A stretch of DNA of 48,507 nucleotides, from contig JAUMYJ010000012.1 in the NCBI GenBank assembly GCA_030528715.1, positions 1 through 48,507 on the forward strand, read 5' to 3'. Shown one piece after another: positions 1 to 9,090 of this stretch. The position numbers were made by a program, and so were the translations under genes. The notes beneath the pieces are model-generated. The model had not been told where the DNA came from. It ran no database searches and worked only from the letters and a program-made list of their open reading frames with translations. Numbering within the stretch: the stretch's first letter is position 1; each line of letters opens with the position of its first letter. The stretch comes from Bacteroidales bacterium. GTDB taxonomy: Bacteria; Bacteroidota; Bacteroidia; Bacteroidales; Bacteroidaceae.

Positions 1-117
1 TTCTTCCGTAATCTGCCCCGTAGGGTACAGCGTCAAAAAGTCGTTGCAAGACGAGAGCACACCAGTAGCCATTGTGGCTGCGATGAGCGTATATTTTGCT
101 AAATTGATACGTTTCAT
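1..117 (-). CDS. SusD/RagB-family outer-membrane lipoprotein, N-terminus only
   Basis: Only the first 39 codons lie in the window; the gene runs off the left edge. Translation from the ATG at 117-115 gives a lipoprotein signal ending in LSSC, followed by NDFLTLYPTGQITEE, which is the typical start of SusD-like proteins. SusD proteins sit on the cell surface and form the lid of the SusC channel, capturing a glycan or peptide. The start lies 13 bases after the SusC-type stop, which is the usual SusC-SusD order and spacing, so the two are almost certainly co-transcribed. The substrate cannot be inferred from this fragment. Confidence 0.85.
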   Translation of the reverse strand, partial: MKRINLAKYTLIAATMATGVLSSCNDFLTLYPTGQITEE

Positions 118-130
118 ATAGCTGTATTCC

Positions 131-3100
131 TTAGAAACCAAAACTTAGGTTGAATGTAAACGAGCGATTGCGAGGTGTTTGATTGTCGTCAATCGCAGGG
201 TGCCATTTGCTAGCTGAATGTTCGGGGTCAGTACCACTATACTTCGACCAGAAGAATAAGTTATTGGCCGAAAGTGAGAAGCGCAATGAGTTAAGTCCCC
301 AACGCTTGATTTGCTCTTGTTTGAAGCTGTAGCTCAACTGCATGTAGTTGAAGCGTACATAGTCTCCATTTTCCACATAGCGGTCACTAGGCAATGCGTT
401 ATACGAAGCACCTGCATTGCTATTCATGGCACGTGGAATTTCGGTAATATCACCATTTTTACGCCAACGCCAGTTTACAGCTGCACTTTGGTTATAGTTA
501 CTACGCATACTTTCGGCCGACATACGTGCTTGGTTGATAATCTTGTTACCTACGCGGAATGTGAAACTGGTATTCAGCTGCCAACGACCATACTCAAATG
601 TAAAGCCAAAGCCACCATTGAGTGTAGGGTTAGAGCTGCCCAAGTACACTACGTCAAGTGAGTTGATTTGACCATCGTGGTTAACATCTTCATAAATAAC
701 GTCGCCACCCGAGAATAGGTAGTTTACGCCACCATAGTTGAATACCATCTGCAAGGGATTACCTTGGGCGTCGTAAATCACATTACCCTGAGCATCACGT
801 GCTACTGGTGTCGTAGCATTTTCGCCACGTGCTGCAGCAGCGGCAGCTGTCTTATCACCATAGCGTGCATTCAAGGCTTCGTTGTTAAAATAGCCACTAT
901 GCTCATAATCGTAGCGATAAATACCCTTATAGCGGAAGCCATAAACACCACCTAGAGCATTACCTATCTGTACACGGCTATTCCAATTTTGGTTAGGATT
1001 TGCGTAGTTGTACTCTTTATTTAAGCTATTAAGTACGCTTTCGTCCATCGCCTCAATACGATTTATATTTTGTGCGAGGTTAAAGCGCAGGCGCAGCTTC
1101 ATCTTATTATCTTTCAGCAGTTTTTGCAAGATGTTATTGGTAGAGAAATTTAGCTCCCAACCATAGTTCTTCATCTCTCCTACATTCGCATTGTCAAGTG
1201 ACCCATAACCTGAAATTGAGGGGATCTGTACACCACTCATAATCAAGTCAGTCGTTTTCTTGCTATACGTATTAAGGTCAAATTGCAAGAGGTCTTCAAA
1301 AAGATTTAAGTTCACACCGATATTCCAAGAAGATGTTTTCTCCCAGCGAATATTGATCAAGCGCAAACCAGAAGGCGCAATAGCATCTACATTGTTATAA
1401 GTACCGATCTGAGTGTACTTATTATACATAGTACCTTCACCGATTGCTTGGTTACCATTGATACCCCAACCTGCACGCAATGAAAACAAGCTAATCTTCT
1501 CACTCAGTGGCTCAAAGAATTTCTCTTCATTGATATTCCAACGTCCTGAGATACTTGGGAAGAAGCCCCACTTATTACCCGAACCAAACTTCGTGCTACC
1601 ATCAGCACGCACAGCAGCAGTCACGTTATATTTGGTTTTGTAAGAGTAGAAGCCCGTCCATGTTGCATTCATAGAGTGCCCTTCACCTGTACTCGTCGTT
1701 GTATTGGTCACGTATGCAGGAACTGTTGCATCACTAATACCACCAGCAAGACCGCTTACAGACAAGTTTTGACGCGTGCTATTATTCGTGCGCAATTGAC
1801 CTTCGATACGTGTTTGGAAGTCGTGGTTGGTATTAGCAAACACAGGGTGAAAACGCAGTGAGTGTGTTGTTTCAAAGCGGTTGCTCTTAAACTCACTGAT
1901 ATTGCTTGTATTGATGTTTTCATTCCACTGCGAAGATACTAGCGAGGCCGGGAAATAGCCATGGTTAGTCTCAGCATACGTGTTCATAAACACTTTACCC
2001 TCGTACTGCAAGATATGCTCTTGCCCCTCGTCTTTACCAAGAAGCTGATAGCTTACAATAAACTCAGGCTCAATGGTGTAGTTTGAACGCTTTACCCAAG
2101 CCTGGTGTGCAATAGCCACAGGGTTACCATTGCCCACCATATCTCTTAAGTAATATGACGTATAGCCATCACGCACTTCACCCGCAGCGCCTTGAGATGG
2201 GAAAATGCGATAGTATTCTCCAGTGTCATAATACACACCTCGTACGGCATCATACTCGTGACGCGTTACAGCCATATTAGGCATCGCATTGTAAGCACGT
2301 GAGAGAATATTACCATTATTCATATGGTTGTTTACAAACACCAGCGCGAAGTTAGAAGAGAACTTCATGCGGTCTGACACATAGTAGTCAAGTGCCAAGC
2401 GTGTAGATAAGCGGTCAAGCTTTTGCTGAATAATGGTACCACCTTCATCATCATAATTAGCCGAAAGGCGGAAAGTAGCCTTGTCACCACCACCCGAAAT
2501 CGCTACACCATACTTATGTGTTTGGCCAAACTGTGTAACCAAATTTACCCAATCAGTATTCTTGTTATAGTTAGCATAGTAGGCAGGGCGATCTTGACGA
2601 TAAGAGAGTTCTACGATATCAGCAGCCACAGAGCTTTGCGCTGGGTTAAAGTAGCCTTCCTTCATCATCATGGTGTACTCGTCACCCGTAAGCATTTTCA
2701 AGCCCTTAGGCTGCCATGAGCCGTGGAAGCTATAATTGAAATTTACTTTCGTTTTACCTGCTGCACCACGACGTGTATAGATTTTGATTACACCATTGGC
2801 ACCACGCGAGCCCCATACAGCTGTTGCCGCAGCATCTTTCAATACTTCAATAGACTTAATGTCTTCGGGCTGCACATTAAGCAGAGCTGCAAATTGCTCT
2901 TGGCTATCAAATTGTGACACACTACCTTGCTCAGTACTATAATCCTCCAAGATATTGTCATTTACTACAATGAGTGGCTCTTGTGAACCCGAAATAGAAG
3001 TCACACCACGCAAACGCATACTTGACCCCGAGCCCAAGTTACCAGAATTTGATACGATATCCAAACCTGCGATTTGACCTTGAAGCGCATCACTAGCCGT

Positions 3101-3535
3101 TTCAAATGACAAACCCTCCAAATTGTCCATATCAAGTGTCTGCACTGCACCCGACACCTGACGCTGGTCGATGTTAAGACCACCAGAGTTAGCCTTACGA
3201 CGATAAGTTACCACCGCTTCTTGGAAAGTAGATATGTCTTTCAACTCTATGTCGAAAGTCATATTTTCACCAATCTCTTTATCTTCCGTTTTATAGCCAA
3301 TATATGACACACGGATTTTGTTGGCGTTATTTTTAACTTGAAGCGAGAAGTTACCATTGGCATCGGTCGTAGTAGCCGAGACATTACGATTATTGGCATC
3401 GACTTCCACCACGTTGGCCATCATGATAGGGCCATCGGCTTCGCTCCACACCTTACCTGTAATGCGCTTTTGCGCAACAGCTATCGTACTGGCGCATAGC
3501 AAGGTAAGCGTTAGACAACTCTTATTATATTTCAT
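131..3535 (-). CDS. SusC/RagA-family TonB-dependent outer-membrane receptor
   Basis: The 1134-residue protein has the normal SusC length and architecture. A signal peptide (about 1-21, ending AVAQ) is followed by a carboxypeptidase-regulatory-like domain (about 23-100), then a TonB plug (about 120-260) with the family motifs LRGVTSISGSQEPLIVVND and EVLKDAAATAVWGSRGANGV. A long beta-barrel ends in an aromatic C-terminus (FNLSFGF). It imports a nutrient across the outer membrane using energy from TonB-ExbBD, with SusD as substrate lid. It lies 14 bases after the fasciclin gene and 13 before the SusD gene, so it is the middle gene of an operon. No glycoside hydrolase or protease gene is linked in the window, so the cargo is unknown. 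Confidence 0.97.
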   Translation of the reverse strand: MKYNKSCLTLTLLCASTIAVAQKRITGKVWSEADGPIMMANVVEVDANNRNVSATTTDANGNFSLQVKNNANKIRVSYIGYKTEDKEIGENMTFDIELKDISTFQEAVVTYRRKANSGGLNIDQRQVSGAVQTLDMDNLEGLSFETASDALQGQIAGLDIVSNSGNLGSGSSMRLRGVTSISGSQEPLIVVNDNILEDYSTEQGSVSQFDSQEQFAALLNVQPEDIKSIEVLKDAAATAVWGSRGANGVIKIYTRRGAAGKTKVNFNYSFHGSWQPKGLKMLTGDEYTMMMKEGYFNPAQSSVAADIVELSYRQDRPAYYANYNKNTDWVNLVTQFGQTHKYGVAISGGGDKATFRLSANYDDEGGTIIQQKLDRLSTRLALDYYVSDRMKFSSNFALVFVNNHMNNGNILSRAYNAMPNMAVTRHEYDAVRGVYYDTGEYYRIFPSQGAAGEVRDGYTSYYLRDMVGNGNPVAIAHQAWVKRSNYTIEPEFIVSYQLLGKDEGQEHILQYEGKVFMNTYAETNHGYFPASLVSSQWNENINTSNISEFKSNRFETTHSLRFHPVFANTNHDFQTRIEGQLRTNNSTRQNLSVSGLAGGISDATVPAYVTNTTTSTGEGHSMNATWTGFYSYKTKYNVTAAVRADGSTKFGSGNKWGFFPSISGRWNINEEKFFEPLSEKISLFSLRAGWGINGNQAIGEGTMYNKYTQIGTYNNVDAIAPSGLRLINIRWEKTSSWNIGVNLNLFEDLLQFDLNTYSKKTTDLIMSGVQIPSISGYGSLDNANVGEMKNYGWELNFSTNNILQKLLKDNKMKLRLRFNLAQNINRIEAMDESVLNSLNKEYNYANPNQNWNSRVQIGNALGGVYGFRYKGIYRYDYEHSGYFNNEALNARYGDKTAAAAAARGENATTPVARDAQGNVIYDAQGNPLQMVFNYGGVNYLFSGGDVIYEDVNHDGQINSLDVVYLGSSNPTLNGGFGFTFEYGRWQLNTSFTFRVGNKIINQARMSAESMRSNYNQSAAVNWRWRKNGDITEIPRAMNSNAGASYNALPSDRYVENGDYVRFNYMQLSYSFKQEQIKRWGLNSLRFSLSANNLFFWSKYSGTDPEHSASKWHPAIDDNQTPRNRSFTFNLSFGF

Positions 3536-3549
3536 GATACTCCCTGTAT

Positions 3550-6516
3550 TTATTTCATTCTATTTTGCTTCACAAATTGGCGTGCTGGACCTACCGAAGA
3601 CCACGCTGCGTCAAAGCGTCCACCTGATTTATTGAAGTTAAGGTAGCTGTCAATTTGGTGTAGCACGCTATAAGACGATGAGGCGTAAAACGACAACCTG
3701 CTCACATCGTTCACATTACCAATACCATCACGAGCAAAAACGTTGTACATGCCTGGTGTGTTTACTACATTAACGGTACGACCGCTAACATCGGTCAACT
3801 GCATAGCAGTACTTGTGGCAGGTTTAGTCAAGCTCAATCGGCGGAAGCCATTTGATGCCATATCATAAGAAGCAGTCTCAAATGTATAGCTAAACGCAGG
3901 CTTATCAATAACAACCGATTCATTTTGGAAGTGATAGCGCAAGAAGTTAAGTAGCGTAAGTACTTGAGCCTGTGCAATAACCTTATGCTCTGGTGCCAAC
4001 GAATCTATACCACTAGCAGTTGTAATGGCGTGGCTGCTCATATAAGCCTCAATACTTTCCCACGTAGGCAAACCATTGGCCACAGCGGCGTCAATCGCAG
4101 CATCCGTAGGTACATATACCGTATAGCGGTAATTTGAGAAGAAGTTTACACGGCGCGTAAGTGAGCGGTCTGTTGTAAAAATGATGTATTTTAGGAGCTC
4201 AGCATCTTGATTGCTAGCACTATCAAGCAAACCAGATTGACGGACAAGGTCTTCGCGCACCTGGCACATTGCGCCAAAACTTGTCGCACCAAACGTATTG
4301 CTACTAGCAGCTGCAATATGGTCGTACACCGAGCGTGGTGTAGATTGTAAGGCACGATCAACAAAGTAAGTCATACCATTACCATACGAGTTTGTAGCCT
4401 GCGTTTGGTCGTACACTTCAAGAATATTTACCTTTTGTGCTTCCGAAGTTGGGTTAGTGTGGTTAAAGTTTATCTGCCAACCACTTTCCAAGGCATCTCC
4501 CACACTTAGAGTACCATTAGCACCCGATGCACGAACCACACGAATAGGTGCACCACTACGAGCGAAGTAATATTCACGCTCATTTGTCACCATTTCGGCA
4601 GCACCATTCATGGTGCTATCATCGTGAATAATGATGTGGTCGTTCACTATTTCCATCATCAAGCGACGTGCTATATTAGCCATGCTTGTTGCGTCCGTTT
4701 GGTCTGATACAGATGGTGTATAAGCAGCACCTTTCTGCCCCGTTACCTCATTATAACGATAAGCAGTCACTTTCACTGGGATTGAAGAGATTGCACGATC
4801 ACGCACCTCGTTCTCATACTTAAACCCATATACCTTACGAGAGGCACGCAGATAGCTTGCAGGATCGTAATAAGTCGTAAGTGCCGTATCCGTAGGCACA
4901 AAGAATGAGAAATGCGATTGCATCGCCTTCAAATACGTGCTAAAATACTGCTTCAAAGGAGCACTATTGTAGTTAGAGCCTTGGATAAAATTATCGTCAG
5001 AAGCTACGATAGCATTGATTACCTGCGCATTGCGGCTATAAAGCACTGGTGCTATTACAGACGAGAAGGAAGCTGGTGTAAAGACACTTTTCGTTAAGTA
5101 AAGTACACCATTGTTTGCCACGATGGTAGTATCTATTTCATTTTTGAACGCTTCTATCGTAGGGAAACTCGTCTTGGCAAACATATCATCACGAGCATCA
5201 TTTTTCACACGAGCATATTTTGTAGGCACTGACTCGTTAAATGATGGCTTCATCAAGTTGTTTATCAGCTGCGCTGTGATATTAAGAGGGATTTGGTCAA
5301 GATTATAAGCCAAGTTTTCCACGGTATTATCCTTCGTGCGGTAACGTTCAAGTAGTGCACGACCACCACCACGAAGGAAAAACTCCTCAACCGCCTCATC
5401 GGTAGGCACAAAGATTGCGGCCATGTCTTCATTGACAGTCGAAGAGTTGCTGTAATAGCCATTCCAAGCAGGGTCAAATGCCAAGAGTGGCATTGCAATT
5501 GCGCTCGTAGTACCCTTAGCAACAGTCGTTGTTTGAGGATTTTTATTTGCACCACCTACACTACGCTGTGTATAATAAGTCTTTACGAACACCGAGTCTA
5601 CCTCTGGTTTAAACTGCTGATAGGCTGTTGTCAGTGCTGCATTGTACTCAGGATAGCTAAAACGTTCAAGCATACGGCTGAAATACTTCGTACGGCCATT
5701 TATACGAATTTCCTCTGCCATATTATCTGGGGTAATCACAACACGATCGACCACATTAAGATAGCCATTCAAGCATGTAATATCTTCTTGTATTACCTTA
5801 GCATTATAGATATATACATCTTTATTATTGCTAGACCACGTACGATTTACCACCTTTTCAAAGTCCTCACCCTTAACATTAACGTGGTCCATTTGCCCCC
5901 AAATAAAGTGAGTCATAAACGGCAAGCCATAACCAGAGACGAGGTACATACCCTTATCACGTACATTATAGTTTTGCCATAGGTCTACTTCACTAGAAGC
6001 ATCTTCGTGCTGCGTTTTTGGCAGCTGTGAGGCCGCGAAGTAAGGCACAGAGTCAGTCTGTGCGATTGAGTTAGCCTGACGCAAACAAATATTTTTAGAC
6101 GTACCAAACGTGGTAAGCTTCTCAATCAGATACGCGTTATCAAGCATCGAGCCATTAAAGAGCAAACGCTTTTGCGCCATAGTAAGCTGCTCATAAGTAC
6201 GCACTGGGGCACCACTTGCATCCACCCAGGCCGTTGAAGCAAAAAACGCATCATAGGCACTATCAGGTGCCACAAATAATGTCTTACTACCAGTTTTATT
6301 TAGTACTTCGGCATAATTTAAGTCTTCGATTAGGCGGAGTACAGTCTTAAAGTTCGAACGATCTTTCAGCTCGGCATACAAGCTACCACCAAGGAAACCA
6401 GGGCGCTTTTCGTCAAGATCATGATCATCACTGCACGAGTACGTCAAACCACAGGCAGCCAGCAGCCCCAAACCAAGGAACCACTTTTTGCTCTGCTTTA
6501 GCATGCTACTTCTCAT
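3550..6516 (-). CDS. Large fasciclin-repeat lipoprotein, first gene of a SusCD operon
   Basis: This 988-residue protein begins with a lipoprotein signal whose lipobox ends at about Cys28 (LTYSC), so it is predicted to be anchored in the outer membrane. At least four FAS1-like segments are recognisable by their core strand and following helix: TLFVAPDSAYDAFF (about 79-92), AIFVPTDEAVEEFF (367-380), FSFFVPTDTALTTYY (536-550) and YTVYVPTDAAIDAAV (798-812). FAS1 domains are adhesion or binding modules, and in Bacteroidota such proteins often accompany SusC/SusD pairs as extra surface subunits. It precedes the SusC gene by 14 bases. An alternative start, Met5 (6504), cannot be excluded. The precise ligand is unknown; an accessory binding role is inferred from context. 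Confidence 0.9.
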   Translation of the reverse strand: MRSSMLKQSKKWFLGLGLLAACGLTYSCSDDHDLDEKRPGFLGGSLYAELKDRSNFKTVLRLIEDLNYAEVLNKTGSKTLFVAPDSAYDAFFASTAWVDASGAPVRTYEQLTMAQKRLLFNGSMLDNAYLIEKLTTFGTSKNICLRQANSIAQTDSVPYFAASQLPKTQHEDASSEVDLWQNYNVRDKGMYLVSGYGLPFMTHFIWGQMDHVNVKGEDFEKVVNRTWSSNNKDVYIYNAKVIQEDITCLNGYLNVVDRVVITPDNMAEEIRINGRTKYFSRMLERFSYPEYNAALTTAYQQFKPEVDSVFVKTYYTQRSVGGANKNPQTTTVAKGTTSAIAMPLLAFDPAWNGYYSNSSTVNEDMAAIFVPTDEAVEEFFLRGGGRALLERYRTKDNTVENLAYNLDQIPLNITAQLINNLMKPSFNESVPTKYARVKNDARDDMFAKTSFPTIEAFKNEIDTTIVANNGVLYLTKSVFTPASFSSVIAPVLYSRNAQVINAIVASDDNFIQGSNYNSAPLKQYFSTYLKAMQSHFSFFVPTDTALTTYYDPASYLRASRKVYGFKYENEVRDRAISSIPVKVTAYRYNEVTGQKGAAYTPSVSDQTDATSMANIARRLMMEIVNDHIIIHDDSTMNGAAEMVTNEREYYFARSGAPIRVVRASGANGTLSVGDALESGWQINFNHTNPTSEAQKVNILEVYDQTQATNSYGNGMTYFVDRALQSTPRSVYDHIAAASSNTFGATSFGAMCQVREDLVRQSGLLDSASNQDAELLKYIIFTTDRSLTRRVNFFSNYRYTVYVPTDAAIDAAVANGLPTWESIEAYMSSHAITTASGIDSLAPEHKVIAQAQVLTLLNFLRYHFQNESVVIDKPAFSYTFETASYDMASNGFRRLSLTKPATSTAMQLTDVSGRTVNVVNTPGMYNVFARDGIGNVNDVSRLSFYASSSYSVLHQIDSYLNFNKSGGRFDAAWSSVGPARQFVKQNRMK

Positions 6517-6598
6517 ACAACTTACGTTTTGAGTATTTATCTTATTGTTATTTATTTGCTAAACTCAAGGGGGTATACCCCGCCCATATAGGGTGCTA

Positions 6599-6606
6599 CA
6601 AAATTA
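6599..6606 (-). promoter_or_regulatory. Possible -7 element (TAATTTTG) of the fasciclin-SusC-SusD operon
   Basis: On the minus strand TAATTTTG fits the Bacteroidota -7 consensus TAnnTTTG and lies about 83 bases before the first start codon of the operon. I see no TTG at 19-21 bases upstream, so only half of the promoter is supported. Between it and the gene lies a small GGGGTATACCCC dyad. Confidence 0.35.
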
Positions 6607-7373
6607 CTACAAAAAAAGCGAGAAAAAAAGCCCGAACACCCTTTTAATTGGCGATTTATACTTTATTAACATTGAAAATTTATTAGCACTCATTACACTA
6701 GATTTAATCTACCCTCAAAAAGAGAAACAAAAACAACATAACATAATGATAAACAGCGAAATACAACCAAAACAAGAATAAATTAAGAGAAAACATCACG
6801 CACAGCTGTCTAGCGATTGTGCATTCATAAAAGCTCCTCACAACCTCCAATCTCACAAACAAAAAAACAGCTATAAAATATATTTCACATTAAAACAATG
6901 CTCTTCCCATGCCTTAATCTAGGCATCATACACTTACCTCATAGGATAGAAATGCTAAACCCAAGGCATTGTTTCTCGTTTAGATACAATTGTTTCGTGT
7001 CTAGGTACAATTGTATCCAAACGAGAAACAATTGTACCTAGACACGAAACAATGTTTTATACCTAAGACCACCAAAACACCCTCGTCACACCATCAGCTC
7101 AAATAGCACTTAGTAATGAAAGAAACCTATCACTAAGTGGGCGACAAGAGTGATTTATTTCAGACCCAAAAGCTAGAACTCAGAGAACATGATAGCAGGC
7201 TATAAAAACAAAGAAACATCAAAAACAAAAAATCTATCAAAAACAAAAAATAAGACAGCAACAAAAAGACAAATCAACAGAGAACTACAAAAAACAAAAG
7301 ACAATTAAAGACCATAAGTTACATTGAAGAAAAGAAATACTACAAAAAGAAATCTTCTAAAAGAGTTTCGATA
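6607..7373. other. Long AT-rich intergenic region without a convincing gene
   Basis: About 770 bases between the SusCD operon promoter and the terminator of the metallophosphoesterase gene. It contains long A-rich stretches, a short ATGCCT/AGGCAT hairpin (6909-6926) and the phased dyad array listed separately. Open frames here are short, AT-driven and lack recognisable family sequence. Confidence 0.6.
6965..7056. repeat. Array of palindromic ACAATTGT octamers spaced exactly 21 bp, forming two interlocked inverted repeats
   Basis: The self-complementary octamer ACAATTGT occurs at 6986-6993, 7007-7014 and 7028-7035, with diverged copies at 6965 and 7049, always 21 bp apart and separated by 13-base spacers. 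As a result two 26-bp inverted repeats interleave. 6968-6993 pairs with 7007-7032 with one mismatch, and 6989-7014 pairs with 7028-7053 perfectly. The two stems cannot both form fully in one strand, so the element could be a switchable structure. Alternatively, as DNA, it offers binding sites on one helical face. Its function is unknown. Confidence 0.8.
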
Positions 7374-7419
7374 ACACCACTTCCTTTCTAGCAGTAGAAT
7401 ACTGAAAAGGAAGTGGTGT
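7374..7419 (-). terminator. Hairpin terminator after the metallophosphoesterase pseudogene
   Basis: A perfect 14-bp stem (7374-7387 with 7406-7419, ACACCACTTCCTTT and its complement) encloses an 18-base loop. It lies 24 bases beyond the stop of the minus-strand gene. The T-run that follows on the minus strand is weak. Confidence 0.6.
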
Positions 7420-7442
7420 ATAATAAACTTAATCAAAAGAAG

Positions 7443-8559
7443 CTAAGGACGGCCTCCAAGCTCAATGACGACATATTCGCTCTGTGTGCCAAGGCGAAAC
7501 TTACCGCCCCACAAGCCAATACCCGAAGTTACATAAAAATGTGTATTTCCTTTACGGAGATAACCATGACTTTGCTCGTATATAGCCTTGACGCCCCAAC
7601 TAATAGGCCATACTTGACCAGCGTGCGTATGACCCGAAATTTGTAAATCGACACCTGCGGCCTCGGCTTGTTCTAAATGGCGTGGCTGATGATCTAACAA
7701 GAAAATAGGCTTCGTACTATCCAACCCTTGTATTAAGCTCGATATCGTCTGACGAGAATTATTCATCGCATCATCGCGCCCTACAATATAAAAACTGCTA
7801 TCAACCAACACGGCTTGATCTATGAGCAAGCGAATACCTGCATCACGCAGTAACTCCTCGCTCGCAGAGCGGGTCGGTAAAGTATTCATGGTTGCCCAAA
7901 CAAGCATATACCCCTAACGGCGCATACAAATCTGCCAACACATGGTGACTTCCCTCAGACAACACTGGCTCAGTAGCATCATCTATAATATCCCCAGCAA
8001 TAAGTATTAAGTCAGGACGCTCTGCATTGATCTGCTCTACCCAACGAGCAAGCTCCTCACGCCCAATGGTATAGCCTAGATGTAAATCACTTATAGCCAC
8101 GATACGGAGTGGACGAAGTGGCTTATCTATATATAGCCTAAGAGGTACGCGCACCTTATGATGGTAATGTACATTGCCATAGCCAAAGATTACCACCATA
8201 AGACCCAACACTACACAGAGGCCTGCCCAAGACTCCGACAGATATCTACGCCATGTAGGCACAAACCAAGTGACAATATCTGCTAGCCCAAAAATCAAGA
8301 CCAGATATAGCAGCATAAAAATCCACGCACTGCCACCTATATAGAAAGTACGTAGAAGTGTTTCAGGCAAACTTGTTTTGAAAAGTACTGCGACCAAGAG
8401 CGAGAACAGCAAACTCACGAGAAACACCACGACAACACACTTGGCCAACTTAGGCAATGGTAGCAAATGCCATACACGCCAACACACATAGCCTTGACCT
8501 ATGAGCACAAGTAGAGCTATAATAAGCATCATAGAAATTTTGTTTATAAAAAAAGGCAC
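7443..8559 (-). pseudogene. Membrane-anchored metallophosphoesterase interrupted by a frameshift
   Basis: Two overlapping frames together encode one calcineurin-like phosphoesterase. The first (8559 to 7843) gives about four N-terminal membrane segments and the metal motifs AISDLHLG, AGDIID and LGNHEYFTDP. The second, entered near 7880, continues with SASEELLRDAGIRLL and carries the last metal motif SGHTHAGQ and a normal C-terminus, stopping at 7443. Joining them needs a +1 shift (one extra base, or two missing) around the CCG CTC TGC codons. Neither half has a complete metal site. The intact product would be about 370 residues, the normal length for YkuE-like phosphoesterases. A sequencing error or programmed shift is possible. 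It is the last gene of the nrdJ cluster, 6 bases after the nitroreductase gene. Confidence 0.8.
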
Positions 8560-8565
8560 GTATAA

Positions 8566-9090
8566 CTAAACAATTACACGTGTATAGTCAGCCTTACGAG
8601 GCTTCGCCTTGGAGGCTGGTATCGCAGGGAAACCAAGCGCCACAGCAGCCACCCCTTGCAAACCCTCAGGCAAGCCCATAGAACTCATTATAGCTTTGCC
8701 CTCGGCCGTAGCAAAGGTTTCGACACAGCGGTTAATCCAGCATCCTCCTAAACCTAAGCTATGGGTTGCCAAGAGCAAATTTTGCATGATGGCACTACCA
8801 TCTTGTAGACCAAAGGGATAGTCGGCAGGTGCAAATACATAAATATGTGTAGGCGCACCAAAGAAAGGGTCGGCTGTGGGGTTACTAGCATACCGAGCAT
8901 TAATAGCCGCCAAACGCTGACGCAACGCCTCGCGCTGTACGGCCACGATAAAGCAACGCTGCTGACCACGTGATGAGGGTGCATAAGTACCAGCTTCGAG
9001 AATGGCAGCTAAAGCCTCATCGCTAATCTGCTCGGGTAAAAATCTACGTACGCTACGGCGTGTAAGTATTGCTTGCAGAATTTCGTTCAT
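8566..9090 (-). CDS. Nitroreductase-family FMN-dependent oxidoreductase
   Basis: The 174-residue protein matches the short nitroreductase type. It opens with ILTRRSVRRFLPEQISDEAL, the arginine-rich FMN-phosphate binding stretch. APSSRGQQRCFIVAV follows, then a central GSAIMQNLLLATHSLGLGGCW segment, and ALGFPA near the C-terminus. These enzymes reduce quinones, nitro compounds or flavins with NAD(P)H in the cytoplasm; the physiological substrate here is unknown. I chose the ATG at 9090 because homology begins there. A longer frame to 9186 would lie wholly inside the trehalase gene. The start overlaps the trehalase stop by 38 bases, which suggests translational coupling. Confidence 0.9.
   Translation of the reverse strand: MNEILQAILTRRSVRRFLPEQISDEALAAILEAGTYAPSSRGQQRCFIVAVQREALRQRLAAINARYASNPTADPFFGAPTHIYVFAPADYPFGLQDGSAIMQNLLLATHSLGLGGCWINRCVETFATAEGKAIMSSMGLPEGLQGVAAVALGFPAIPASKAKPRKADYTRVIV

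Noticed and set aside
6593-6781. A 62-codon plus-strand frame in the AT-rich gap
   Set aside because: Its composition reflects the A-rich DNA, it overlaps the promoter of the opposite operon, and no homology is recognisable.
6965-7056. A CRISPR array
   Set aside because: The repeats are eight-base palindromes with 13-base spacers that are complementary to one another, far too short and structured for CRISPR, and no cas gene is present.
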